A stretch of 64,000 nucleotides of DNA, taken from positions 13,624-77,623 of the forward strand of contig NZ_JAGFNP010000012.1 in the NCBI RefSeq assembly GCF_017592475.1. The letters run 5' to 3'. Positions 24,816-35,479 of the stretch are shown here, in pieces. The position numbers and the translations under genes were made by a program. The notes under the pieces were generated by a model. That model saw only the letters and a list, made by a program, of their open reading frames with translations. It did no database searches and was not told the origin of the DNA. Within the stretch, counting starts at the first letter, position 1. Each line of letters opens with the position of its first letter. Origin of the DNA: Glycomyces niveus (GTDB lineage: Bacteria; Actinomycetota; Actinomycetes; Mycobacteriales; Micromonosporaceae).

Positions 24816-25427
24816 CTAGGCCTGGCTCCAGAGGGTGATGTTCAGCCGCCCTTCGGCGGTCGCGCCGTTCCATGACAGGGAGTCGACGGTGACCGAGGCG
24901 ATGTGCCCGGCGGTGGTGTACAGGCAGCCTTCGTCGGTGGTGGGGTCGCTGGGGTTCGCGGGGAGTTCGAGGTAGGTGCCGGTCCCGATCCCGTCGGCGC
25001 ATCTGGCGGCGTCTTGGCTCCCGCCGGCGACGACGGTGGTCGATGAGGAGGTGAACCCGTACGCGTAGCCCCAGTACCCGCCGCCGCACGAGGACCAGGT
25101 GAGGTCGGCCCAGTCCGCGTACTCACCGTGGACGGTGGACTCGGAGGCCCCGGCGTCGTCCAGGTCGAATTGCAGCTCAAGGCATTCGCCGTCCTCCCAG
25201 GTGTTCGGCAGCGACACCTGGTAGGTCTGGACCTGAACCCAGCCGGAGGTGTCGACGGCCTCGGTCTCGTAGTCCTCGTCGCCGTACCACCCGCCGGTGT
25301 CGGTGTCCTGCGGCGTGTTCGCGTCCTGCTGAGCGGCCTGCTGCAGCTGCATGATGGCGACCACCGCGCTGACGACGCCCGCGGCGGTGCCCAGGAAGAT
25401 GAGGAACGCGGAGGACTCCCTGCTCAT
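24816..25427 (-). CDS. Hypothetical membrane-anchored exported protein
   Basis: The 203-residue protein has one N-terminal membrane segment (about residues 6-26, SAFLIFLGTAAGVVSAVVAI) followed by a Gln/Asp-rich spacer with QLQQAAQQDANTPQ. The acidic extracytoplasmic domain has four Cys and many aromatic residues (GGWYGDEDYE, SSCGGGYWGYAYGF). ATG 25427 begins right at the membrane segment; no clear Shine-Dalgarno is visible and longer starts exist upstream. I do not recognise the family. The domain looks like a secreted beta-rich module. Confidence 0.55.
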   Translation of the reverse strand: MSRESSAFLIFLGTAAGVVSAVVAIMQLQQAAQQDANTPQDTDTGGWYGDEDYETEAVDTSGWVQVQTYQVSLPNTWEDGECLELQFDLDDAGASESTVHGEYADWADLTWSSCGGGYWGYAYGFTSSSTTVVAGGSQDAARCADGIGTGTYLELPANPSDPTTDEGCLYTTAGHIASVTVDSLSWNGATAEGRLNITLWSQA

Positions 25428-25592
25428 GAGCTGAGCGTAGCGACCTCCCGGCCCTTGCGGGGTCCGTGCACCGATCCAGTGCGCCCCAACGAATCCCGGC
25501 ATTTCCACGGAATTTCGGCTTTCAGCGCGGTAACTGTCGCCCATCCGACAGAACCGGGTCGCCCGTCATCGACCGGCTCCCCGACGCACGGC

Positions 25593-25886
25593 CTAGTGCG
25601 GGTCGGGGACGAGAGGCGCGCATCATCTCGTAGAGGCGGCGCACCACGTCGGGGTCGCGGGCCCGGTGTCGAGGTGGCGCAGGAGGGCGGCGAAATCGTC
25701 GCCGTGGCGGTACGGGCCGGAGGCGTTGGAGGAACGGCCGTGCCCGCGGGCGTCCGGGGCGATGACGCGGTGGTCGGCGGCGAAGGCCGGGATCTGGTCC
25801 TCCCACATGCGGTGGTCGAGGAAGCCGCCGTGGAGGAAGACGGGAAGCCGGCCCGATCCCGTGTCGTGCCAATGCAAGTCGCTCAT
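25593..25886 (-). pseudogene. Truncated alpha/beta hydrolase
   Basis: From ATG 25886 the frame gives the classic start of an alpha/beta hydrolase: DLHWHDTGSG, the oxyanion segment FLHGGFLDHRMWEDQ, and VIAPDARGHGRSS with the family Asp-Arg pair. It then reaches FAALLRHLD and stops after about 88 residues. The nucleophile elbow, catalytic Asp and His are missing. In a neighbouring frame the sequence DPDVVRRLYEMMR follows directly and could be part of the lost C-terminal half, so an internal deletion with frame change is likely. The exact 3' limit is uncertain. Confidence 0.65.
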
Positions 25887-25923
25887 GGGGTCCACGGTGC
25901 CGCACGCCGGCGCAGGGCGCGGT

Positions 25924-26658
25924 TCAGGCGTTCGCGGGGCGGCCGAAGCGGACCGGGACGCCCGGCGAGTAGAGGACGCTCATGGGTGGGCCGCTGAGGC
26001 CGGGTAGCCCCGCTGCGGCGAGCAGGGTCTCGTCGCATTCGAGGAGTTCGGCGCGGCGCAGGGGCCAGCGCGGGTGGACGTTCCGGAGGTAGCGGAGGCG
26101 GCCGGCGACGGTGTGGTGGAGTCCCCAGCGGGCGGTGAGGAAATGCTCGAGCGGGGTGGGGTCGGTGACGGGTGCGCCGATGCGGAGGGTGATGCGGGAG
26201 CGGGCGGTGCGGGGCCCGGGCCAGCGGCGGGCGCTGATGTAGGTGCGGGTGTCGCCGCGCGAGTGGAGGCGCATGCGGGACCAGGCGTAGGGGAGGCGGA
26301 AGCCGGTGCGGGCGGCGAGCACGGGAAGGAGCCGGGAGGCGTCGAGGGAGCGGAAGGCGACGCCACGGCGGCCCTGCTCGTCGACGGTGTAGAGGCGGAC
26401 GTTGGTCTCGGGGAAGGTGCCGAGGTAGGGGATGCCGGGCAGGTTGAACCAGCCGACGCGGTACATGCGGAAGGGGACGAGGCCGACATAGGTCGCGCCG
26501 CCGAACGTGTCGGGGACGGTGCCGGCCGGGAGGAGGCGGGCGGCGTCGTCGGGGTCGATCGCCCAGTGGAGGAAGGCGAGGTCGAGCCAGGATTGGGTGA
26601 GCAGGGGGCGGGTGACGGGCCGGAGCGGCTCGGGCGTGACGGGTTCGGGCGGGTGCAT
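25924..26658 (-). CDS. YqjF-family protein (DUF2071)
   Basis: The 244-residue soluble protein belongs to the DUF2071/YqjF group, with the acetoacetate-decarboxylase-like fold. Visible markers are LTQSWLDLAFLHWAIDPDDAARLLPAG, TYVGLVPFRM, PYLGTFPETNVRLYTVDEQG and AFRSLDASRLLPVLAARTGF. Its biochemical role is not known. ATG 26658 lies one base after GGAGG, so translation may depend on a leaderless message or a slightly different start. It is divergent from the ECF41 sigma gene, 60 bp away. Confidence 0.85.
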   Translation of the reverse strand: MHPPEPVTPEPLRPVTRPLLTQSWLDLAFLHWAIDPDDAARLLPAGTVPDTFGGATYVGLVPFRMYRVGWFNLPGIPYLGTFPETNVRLYTVDEQGRRGVAFRSLDASRLLPVLAARTGFRLPYAWSRMRLHSRGDTRTYISARRWPGPRTARSRITLRIGAPVTDPTPLEHFLTARWGLHHTVAGRLRYLRNVHPRWPLRRAELLECDETLLAAAGLPGLSGPPMSVLYSPGVPVRFGRPANA

Positions 26659-26718
26659 GCCTCCAGGATCGCAGGGCCGGGCTGGTGCGCGCGGAGGTTC
26701 GGCGCTTACGCTGCGGCC

Positions 26719-27561
26719 GTGGAGATCTTCGAAGACCGGCGCGGGCTGCTGCAGGCGGTGGCGTACCGGGTGCTGGGGACGGTGACGGACGCCGAGGACG
26801 TCGTGCAGGAGGCGTGGCTGCGCTGGAACGGCGTGGACGCGGGCGCGGTGGAGGATCCGACGGCGTACCTGGTGAAGGTGACCACGCGGCTGGCGATCGA
26901 CCGGTTGCGGTCGGCGCAGGTCCGGCGGGAGTCCTATGTGGGGCCTTGGCTGCCGGAGCCGGTGCCCACGGGCGGGGACGTGGCGGACGATGTGGCGCTG
27001 GCGGACACGGTGTCGTCGGCGATGCTGCTGGTGCTGGAGGCGCTGTCGCCGCTGGAGCGGGCGGTGTTCGTGCTGCGGGAGGCGTTCGGCTACTCGCACA
27101 AGGAGATCGGTGAGATCCTGGATCGCAGTGAGGCGTCGGTGCGGCAGACGGCGATGCGGGCGCGGGAGCATGTGGAGTCCCGGCGGCGGCGGTACGACAC
27201 CGATCCGGTGACGCGCCGCCGCGCCGCGAAGTCCTTTATGGAGGCATCGGCGGGCGGGGACCTGGCGGGGCTGATGGCGATCCTGGCGCCCGATGTGACG
27301 CTGGTGTGCGACGGCGGCGGGCTGGCCCCGGCGCCGCGCAAGATCATCGAGGGCCTGGAGCTGGTGGCGCGGGCGCTGGTGACGTTCGCGGGGCGCATGC
27401 CCGAGGCGCCGCGCGTGGAGTTCGCGGAGGTCAACGGCGGCCCGGCGATCGTGGTCCGGTCGGGCGAGGCGGCCGCGGCGGTGGTCATGCTGTACCTGGT
27501 GGACGGCGTGGTGGAAGAGATCCACCTGGTCAGCAACCCTGAGAAGCTGGTCGCGATCTAA
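26719..27561 (+). CDS. ECF41-type RNA polymerase sigma factor (SigJ-like)
   Basis: The 280-residue sigma factor has region 2 at about residues 5-70 (LQAVAYRVLGTVTDAEDVVQEAWLRW) and region 4 at about 105-160 (LSPLERAVFVLREAFGYSHKEIGEIL). Between them is the ECF41 YVGPWLPEP motif. It has the fused C-terminal SnoaL/NTF2-like domain (about 170-280), in which the group's DGGGK motif appears as CDGGGLAPAPR. In ECF41 proteins this domain senses and controls activity, replacing a separate anti-sigma factor. The start is GTG 26719. The flavoprotein gene 59 bp downstream fits the oxidoreductase partner typical of ECF41 loci. Confidence 0.93.
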   Translation: MEIFEDRRGLLQAVAYRVLGTVTDAEDVVQEAWLRWNGVDAGAVEDPTAYLVKVTTRLAIDRLRSAQVRRESYVGPWLPEPVPTGGDVADDVALADTVSSAMLLVLEALSPLERAVFVLREAFGYSHKEIGEILDRSEASVRQTAMRAREHVESRRRRYDTDPVTRRRAAKSFMEASAGGDLAGLMAILAPDVTLVCDGGGLAPAPRKIIEGLELVARALVTFAGRMPEAPRVEFAEVNGGPAIVVRSGEAAAAVVMLYLVDGVVEEIHLVSNPEKLVAI

Positions 27562-27585
27562 GGAATCGTGACGGTCGTCACTGTT

Positions 27586-27612
27586 CCTCACGTTCGGCGG
27601 GGCCGTCTCGTC
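27586..27612 (+). promoter_or_regulatory. Candidate ECF41 promoter
   Basis: CCTCACG (27586-27592) resembles the ECF41 -35 element TGTCACA at its TCAC core. Exactly 16 bases later comes CGTC (27609-27612), the ECF41 -10 element. The flavoprotein start codon is eight bases further on, so the transcript would be almost leaderless. This fits known ECF41 control of the adjacent oxidoreductase gene. Confidence 0.5.
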
Positions 27613-27620
27613 CTTGGGGC

Positions 27621-28745
27621 ATGACTGACATCCTCGTTATAGGCGCCGGCTACACCGGCATGATGGCCGCCCACGGCATCGCCCGCCGCAGCAGGCACGC
27701 GCGCGTCACGATCCTCAACCCGACCGACCGCTTCGACGAGCGGCTGCGCCAGCACCAGGCGGCGGCCGGGCAGGCGCTCGGCGTCCACCGAATCTCGGAC
27801 CTCGCCGCGCCCGCCGGCATCCGGTTCGTCGAGGGCCGGGCCGCCGCCATCGACGCCGAGGCCCGCAAGGTCGCGCTCGACGACGGCCGGGCACTCCCTT
27901 ACGACTTCCTCGTCTACGCGATCGGCAGCTCGACCCGGCGGGTCGAGCACGCCTTCACCATCGACGACCCGTCCCTCGCCGAGCGGCTGCGCGAGCACCC
28001 CGAGGGCACCCTCACCGTCTGCGGGGCCGGGCTCACCGGCATCGAGGCCGCGACCGAGATCGCCGAGGCCTACCCGCGCATGCGGGTGCGGCTCCTCAGC
28101 CGCGGCGAACCCGGATCGATGATGGGCCCCAAGGCGAAAGCGCACTTGAGACGCGCCCTCGACCGGCTGGGCGTCGACGTCCGCACCGGCGTCACCGTCG
28201 CCGAAGTGCGGCCCGGCGCGGTCGTACTCGAAGGCGGCGAACGGCTGCCGACCGACACGACACTGTGGACGACCGGGGTGCGGGTCGCGCCGCTCGCCGC
28301 GCAGGCCGGGATCGCGACCGACGACCTCGGCCGGGTCCTCGTCGACCCCGGCCTGCGCTCGGTCTCGCACCCCGAGGTCTACGCCATCGGCGACGCCGCC
28401 GCGATCCGGCAGGGATACGGCGTCGTCCACGGCACCTGCCAGAGCGGCATCCCCTCGGCCGCGCACGCCGCCGAGTCGATCACCCGACGGCTGCGCGGCA
28501 AAGACCCGAAGCCCTTCCGCTTCGGCTATATCCACCAACCGGTCTCGTTGGGCCGCAAGGACGCCGTCATCCAGTTCACGCACCCCGACGACACCCCTAG
28601 CCGCTGGTACCTCAAAGGCAGGGCCGCCATCGCGTACAAGGAGGCGGTCAGCTCGAGCCCCCTCAAGTTCTACCGGTCGAAGCGCGCGATCCCGGCCCGC
28701 ATGACCGGCCGGACCGGGGGCCGACGCAACCGCCTCGCGTCATGA
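27621..28745 (+). CDS. FAD-dependent NAD(P)H oxidoreductase, ECF41 partner
   Basis: The 374-residue two-dinucleotide-fold flavoprotein has an FAD-binding GAGYTG at residues 8-13 and the ATG-equivalent YAIGSSTRR near 95. The NAD(P)-binding GAGLTGIEAA is near 135, and the second FAD motif VYAIGDAAAI near 255. The C-terminus (RFGYIHQPVSLGRKDAVIQF, basic tail RTGGRRNR) resembles type II NADH dehydrogenase-like proteins. The start is ATG 27621. It directly follows the ECF41 sigma gene and a matching promoter, so it is the likely regulon target. Its electron acceptor is unknown. It overlaps the convergent next gene by six bases. Confidence 0.9.
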   Translation: MTDILVIGAGYTGMMAAHGIARRSRHARVTILNPTDRFDERLRQHQAAAGQALGVHRISDLAAPAGIRFVEGRAAAIDAEARKVALDDGRALPYDFLVYAIGSSTRRVEHAFTIDDPSLAERLREHPEGTLTVCGAGLTGIEAATEIAEAYPRMRVRLLSRGEPGSMMGPKAKAHLRRALDRLGVDVRTGVTVAEVRPGAVVLEGGERLPTDTTLWTTGVRVAPLAAQAGIATDDLGRVLVDPGLRSVSHPEVYAIGDAAAIRQGYGVVHGTCQSGIPSAAHAAESITRRLRGKDPKPFRFGYIHQPVSLGRKDAVIQFTHPDDTPSRWYLKGRAAIAYKEAVSSSPLKFYRSKRAIPARMTGRTGGRRNRLAS

Positions 28746-29888
28746 CGCCGGTGCCGGCGCGCGGCCCTCGCTCACGTGCAGGACCGCGTCGGCGCCCGCC
28801 AGCACCGCCCGGTCCAGCGGGAACGGCCCCTGCGGGGACGCGATGTCGGTGCGCTCGGCCGCCGCGGGCAGGCCCGCGGCGGCGACGAGCCCCCACGATT
28901 CGATCCGCCCCTGCAGCCGGCCCTCATGCGTCCCCGGGTCAGGGGCGGGCAGCCCGATCCCGTCGCTGCGACCGAGGCTCCCGACGATGCACGCGTACCG
29001 GTCGCCCAGCAGCGACGCCAGGATCGCGCCCGTCCCGAACCACGTCAAATCCATGCCGCCCATCGACATCCGGCTCGCACTCCGCTGCAGATGCAGATTG
29101 TGGCCATAAAGGAGCGTCGGCCCGCGGTCGGCCTCGAGCGAGCGGATGTCGAGCACGTTCTGGGCCATCACCGCGTCCCGCACCGCGCCCAGGCGGCTCC
29201 ACCGGCGCGCGTCCTCCCCCGACCGGGCCGCCTCGCGGTGGTAGCGGAGCAGGGCCAGCGCGGTCGTGGCGTTGACGCGGGCCTCGTCCCAGCGGACCCG
29301 CGCAGCGCCCGCGGCGAGCTCGGGGGCGCGGGCGTACAACTCGGTGAGCAGGTCGTCCGCGATCACGCGCAGCCGCATCGCCTCCGGACCGTCGCCGGGC
29401 GACCGCACCGGATCGGTGACGGCCTCCATGCTGCTCCACCGCTCGTCCTCCCCCGCGAGACCCGCCACATCGAGGTCGAGTCCCAGATAGTCGCGGACGT
29501 GCTCGATATAGCGGCGGGGGCTTTCGGCCGTGAACTCGAACGGCGCGTCGATGCCGTGGAACGCGAGTCGCTCCGGCTCGGGCCGGTCCGCGTTGTACTC
29601 GCGCATCCACTCGACCAGCGCCCGGTTCGCCGGGAACGCGCCGAAGCCGTGCGAGAAGCCTTCGGCCATCGTCTCATCGAGGGTGCCGACTCCATGTTGG
29701 ACGTAGGCGTTGACGCGGAGGCCGGCCGCCCGGTCGGACTCGTACGCGATGGACCGGAAGCCGCGCTCGGCGAGCTGCGCGAACAGCTCGTTGCGGATCT
29801 CGGCGAACGCGGGCTCGCGGTGGTCGGGCTCGCCGAGGGCCACCAGGTCGTGGGAGTCGTTGACGAAGTCGCGAATGTCTTGAGTCAT
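28740..29888 (-). CDS. Erythromycin-esterase-family protein
   Basis: The 382-residue soluble hydrolase-like protein has family landmarks ALGEPDHREPAFAEIRNELF (the GExxH-type start), RSIAYESDRAAG, FHGIDAPFEFT, AQNVLDIRSLE and LLYGHNLHLQR with its conserved His. Most family members are not proven macrolide esterases, so a generic ester or lactone hydrolase role is safer. ATG 29888 is chosen because the family match starts there with GAGG three bases upstream; ATG 29900 in the same frame is possible. It is convergent with the flavoprotein gene. Confidence 0.85.
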   Translation of the reverse strand: MTQDIRDFVNDSHDLVALGEPDHREPAFAEIRNELFAQLAERGFRSIAYESDRAAGLRVNAYVQHGVGTLDETMAEGFSHGFGAFPANRALVEWMREYNADRPEPERLAFHGIDAPFEFTAESPRRYIEHVRDYLGLDLDVAGLAGEDERWSSMEAVTDPVRSPGDGPEAMRLRVIADDLLTELYARAPELAAGAARVRWDEARVNATTALALLRYHREAARSGEDARRWSRLGAVRDAVMAQNVLDIRSLEADRGPTLLYGHNLHLQRSASRMSMGGMDLTWFGTGAILASLLGDRYACIVGSLGRSDGIGLPAPDPGTHEGRLQGRIESWGLVAAAGLPAAAERTDIASPQGPFPLDRAVLAGADAVLHVSEGRAPAPAS

Positions 29889-30029
29889 GGCCTCAAACAT
29901 AACCTTGAAAGATCGGTTGAGACTTGCAACGGGTCCGGGCTCGGCGGAGCGCCGCGGAGTCTCAACCGGCGGTCGAATCGTCGTGTCGGCGGCGCGGCCG
30001 GTGTCGGTCCGCTGCCCTAAGGTCGGGGC

Positions 30030-30590
30030 ATGGCAGTGCAATGGCCCGGACTCATCCTCGGGCAGCTCGAGTTCTACTGGGACTTCCACCTGCGGCCGCG
30101 GCTGGAGGGGATGACCGACGACGAGTACCTGTGGGAGCCGGTCGCCGACTGCTGGAGCCTGCGGGCCGGCCCCGACGGCGCGCTCGAGATGGAGCACGCC
30201 GACCCGGCCCCCGACCCGCCGCCGGTCACCACCATCGCCTGGCGCATGGTCCACATCGGACGAGACGTGCTCGGCGTGCGCGCCCGCGCGTTCTTCGGCC
30301 CCCACGAGGGCCTCGAAGACGCGGACATGTGGGACCTGCGGCTGTGGCCCGACCCGCTGCCCGGCACCGCCGCCGACGCGATCGCCATGGTCGAGGCCGC
30401 CTACGCGCACTGGCGCGACGGCGTGCGGGCGCTCGACGCCGCGGCCGTCGAGCGGCCGCTGGGACCGAAGGGCGCCTGGTTCGCCGACGACTCCATGGCG
30501 GCCCTCGTCCTCCACCTCAACCGCGAGGTGATGGCCCACGGCGCCGAGATCTGCCTCCTCCGCGACCTCTACCGCGACCGGGAGCGGTGA
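30030..30590 (+). CDS. DinB-family protein
   Basis: The 186-residue soluble four-helix-bundle protein has DinB hallmarks: LGQLEFYWDFHLRPRLEGMTDDEYLWEP, then TTIAWRMVHIGRDVLGVRARAFFG with its metal-ligand His, and LVLHLNREVMAHGAEICLLRDLY with two further His. DinB proteins bind a divalent metal and include thiol transferases and detoxification enzymes. The start is ATG 30030. It ends five bases before the convergent GH3 stop codon. Confidence 0.87.
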   Translation: MAVQWPGLILGQLEFYWDFHLRPRLEGMTDDEYLWEPVADCWSLRAGPDGALEMEHADPAPDPPPVTTIAWRMVHIGRDVLGVRARAFFGPHEGLEDADMWDLRLWPDPLPGTAADAIAMVEAAYAHWRDGVRALDAAAVERPLGPKGAWFADDSMAALVLHLNREVMAHGAEICLLRDLYRDRER

Positions 30591-30594
30591 CCGC

Positions 30595-32517
<1,923 letters not shown>

Positions 32518-32851
32518 GGGGCTCCTTGAGGGATGAGCGATCGACTACGGCCCCAACCTGACTCGACTGTAGTGGAAGAGCGCTCCCATGTCCAGTGGCC
32601 CGGGAGGCGCACGGGGTAGTACGTGACATGGCACGTGGCACCGACGGGAGTCGGCGACCGCCGCTCGATCGCGGCCGGGAGTAGTACATGACATGGCACA
32701 TGTCATGTACCGCAGGACGGACCGAAAAGGTTTCGCCGGCGTATTGCGGGGTGGACCGCCCCCTGTTATGTTGGGTCTCCAAACTAACCCTCCGGCGGCC
32801 CGCTCCCACGGGCCGAAAACCCTCACTTCCCTCTGTCCCCTAGGAGCACTC
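32518..32851. promoter_or_regulatory. Divergent control region of GH3 and GH74 genes
   Basis: This 334-bp gene-free stretch holds three signals. GAGCGCTCCCA at 32578-32588 matches 11 of 14 positions of the CebR/CelR operator TGGGAGCGCTCCCA. A 27-bp palindrome lies at 32684-32710, with arms GTACATGACAT and ATGTCATGTAC and spacer GGCAC. A half-conserved copy of it (GTACGTGACAT plus GGCAC) lies at 32619-32634. AGGAG at 32842-32846 is the GH74 ribosome site. Cello-oligosaccharide control plus a second regulator is likely. Confidence 0.55.
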
Positions 32852-35233
32852 GTGCGACGACGCACATTCACCGCTTCCCTCGGCGCCGCCGCGGTGGCGG
32901 CCACCGCCGTTCCCGGCGCGGCCGCGGCCGCGACCTCCCGCCGCTGCGACGACGCCTACACCTGGCGCAACGCCGTGGTCAACGGCGGCGGCTACGTCCC
33001 CGGCATCGTCTTCAACGAGACCGAGCCCGACCTCATCTACGCCCGCACCGACATCGGCGGCCTCTACCGCTGGCAGGAGGGCACCCAGTCCTGGCTGCCG
33101 CTGCTCGACTGGATCGGCTGGGACCAGTGGGGCTGGACAGGCGTGGTCTCGGTCGCCACCGACCCCGTCGAGACCAACCGCGTGTACGCGGCGGTCGGGA
33201 CCTACACGAACGACTGGGACCCCAGCCCGGGCGCGGTCCTCTACTCCGACGACAAGGGTGCCACATGGGGCGTCGCCGAGCTGCCGTTCAAGCAGGGCGG
33301 CAACATGCCCGGCCGCGGCATGGGCGAACGCCTCGCCGTCGACCCGGCCGACAACGCGAACCTGTACCTCGGCACCCCGAACGGCAACGGGCTGTGGAAG
33401 TCCGCCGACTTCGGCCGCACCTGGGCGAAGGTCGAGTCGTTCCCGAACGCGGGGAACTTCGTCCAGGACCCCGGCAGCGACTACTCCGACGACAACCAGG
33501 GCGTCGTCTGGATCGACTTCGACCTCGCGGGCGGGCGGACCTTCGTCGGCGTCGCCGACCCCGACGACCCGCTCTACGTCTCCTCGGACGGCGGTGCGAC
33601 CTGGCAGGCCGTGCCCGGCGCGGCCGCCGCCCTCGGCACGGCCGACGGCAACCGCACCATTCCCAAGCAGGCCGCGTTCGACCACGAGAACGGCCACCTG
33701 TTCATCGTCACCGGCTGGGATCCCGGCCCATACAACGGCGCGCCCGCCTCGGGCCGCGGCGGCTCGGTCCAGCGCCTGACGCTCGCCACCGGCGAGTGGA
33801 CCGACGTCACCCCGGGCCACAACCCGATCGGCGCGATCCCCGGGTTCGGCGGCCTCACCGTCGACCGCAAGCGCCCCGGCACGCTCATGGCCGCCACGCA
33901 GAACAACTGGTGGCCAGACGAGATCATCTACCGCTCCACCGACTCCGGGCAGACGTGGGAGACCAGCTGGGACTACGTGTGGGACGCGAACTGGTCGTGG
34001 CCGCCCGCGCGCACCGACCGGTTCACCATGGACGCCTCCGGGAGCGAGTGGCTGTCGTTCGGGCACACCGACGACGGCCCCGCCTACGCCGTCAAGCACG
34101 GCTGGATGATCGACGCGCTCGCGATCGACCCGCACGACTCGGACCGGATCATGTGGGGCACCGGCGCGACGATCTGGGGCACCGAGCGGCTGACCGAATG
34201 GGACGGCCAGGGCCCGCTCGTCGGTTGGGACGCCGAGGCCGGGCATCAGGTCACGCTGCCGGTCGAGCCGTTCACGGTCGCGGTGCGGGCCGAAGGGCTC
34301 GAGGAGACGGCGGTCCAGGACATCGCCGCGCTCGGCGGGACGCTCGTCTCGGCGATGGGCGACCTCGGCGGGTTCGTGCAGACCGACCTCGGCCGGGCCG
34401 GGACGCAGATCCGCCGTCCGAACTGGACGTCGGGCCGCGGCGTCGACTTCGCCGGGCTACACCCGGATGTCGTCGTGGGCACCGGCGACGTCGAGGGCGA
34501 CGCCGACGGGCACGTGGGCGTCTCGACCGACGGCGGCGCCACGTGGCTGACCACCGCGCGCCTCGAAGGGGTCGCGGGCGGCGGCAACGCCGGGAGCGTC
34601 GCGGTGAACGCCGACGGCTCGGTCGTCGTCTGGTCCCCCGGCAACGGCACCACCGCGCCCGTGTACTCCACCGACCTCGGCCAGACCTGGACCCCGGTCG
34701 AGGGCCTCCCGGCCGGGGCGCTCGTGCGCTCCGACCGCTCTGACCCGAACCGCTTGTACGCCTTGGCGTCCGGCGTGTTCTACGCGAGCGTCGACGGCGG
34801 CACGACCTTCGCCGCGACCCCCGCGACCGGGCTGCCGGCCGAGGGGAACGTCGACTTCCGGGCCGTGCCCGGGAAGCGGCGCCACCTGTGGCTCACCGGC
34901 GGCAAGACCGATGGGGTGTACGGGATGTGGCGGTCCACGGACGGCGGCAGGTCGTGGCGGCGCATCCGTGACTTCGAGGAGGCCGACGCGGTCGGCTTCG
35001 GCAAGGGCCGCGGGCGGCGCGGGTACCCGGCGATCTTCACGTCCGCGAAGGCCGGCGGCAAGCGCGGCATCTGGCGCTCGACCGACGAAGGCCTGAGCTG
35101 GCAGCGCGTGAACGACGATGCGCACCAGTGGGCCTGGACCGGGAAGGCGATCTCGGGCGACCCGGAAGTGTACGGCCGGGTCTACATCGCCACCAACGGC
35201 CGCGGTCTCGTCTACGGGGACATCGCGGAGTAA
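32852..35233 (+). CDS. Secreted GH74-family xyloglucanase
   Basis: The 793-residue protein starts at GTG 32852 (AGGAG six bases upstream) with a twin-arginine-like signal, RRRTFTASLGAAAVAA, cleaved near residue 28. The rest is the double seven-bladed propeller of GH74. It starts with YTWRNAVVNGGGYVPGIVFN and TDIGGLYRW, carries repeated SDDGGATW- and STDSGQTWE-type Asp-box repeats, and ends with RVYIATNGRGLVYGDI. GH74 enzymes cleave xyloglucan. No carbohydrate-binding module is attached, unlike many actinomycete homologues. Export may be by the Tat route. It is paired divergently with a GH3 enzyme that could process released oligosaccharides. Confidence 0.93.
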   Translation: MRRRTFTASLGAAAVAATAVPGAAAAATSRRCDDAYTWRNAVVNGGGYVPGIVFNETEPDLIYARTDIGGLYRWQEGTQSWLPLLDWIGWDQWGWTGVVSVATDPVETNRVYAAVGTYTNDWDPSPGAVLYSDDKGATWGVAELPFKQGGNMPGRGMGERLAVDPADNANLYLGTPNGNGLWKSADFGRTWAKVESFPNAGNFVQDPGSDYSDDNQGVVWIDFDLAGGRTFVGVADPDDPLYVSSDGGATWQAVPGAAAALGTADGNRTIPKQAAFDHENGHLFIVTGWDPGPYNGAPASGRGGSVQRLTLATGEWTDVTPGHNPIGAIPGFGGLTVDRKRPGTLMAATQNNWWPDEIIYRSTDSGQTWETSWDYVWDANWSWPPARTDRFTMDASGSEWLSFGHTDDGPAYAVKHGWMIDALAIDPHDSDRIMWGTGATIWGTERLTEWDGQGPLVGWDAEAGHQVTLPVEPFTVAVRAEGLEETAVQDIAALGGTLVSAMGDLGGFVQTDLGRAGTQIRRPNWTSGRGVDFAGLHPDVVVGTGDVEGDADGHVGVSTDGGATWLTTARLEGVAGGGNAGSVAVNADGSVVVWSPGNGTTAPVYSTDLGQTWTPVEGLPAGALVRSDRSDPNRLYALASGVFYASVDGGTTFAATPATGLPAEGNVDFRAVPGKRRHLWLTGGKTDGVYGMWRSTDGGRSWRRIRDFEEADAVGFGKGRGRRGYPAIFTSAKAGGKRGIWRSTDEGLSWQRVNDDAHQWAWTGKAISGDPEVYGRVYIATNGRGLVYGDIAE

Positions 35234-35479
35234 CGACTGTCCATTCAGCACCCCGTTGGACGCTCTCTGGGGAGCGATCGCGCCGGTCGCGGGACCACCG
35301 TTCGGTCCCACGGCCGGCGCATTTCTTTCATCGCGGCGTGCGACGCCTGGGGCGCGGCAACGCTTCCACACAGTAAACGGTCCGCTGGCATGAACTGTCG
35401 GTAATGCCCAATACGAACGCCTGAATGGCAGCGGTAAGGTAATCGCATGAATAGCCCTGTATAGGAAGGACTACTTCCG

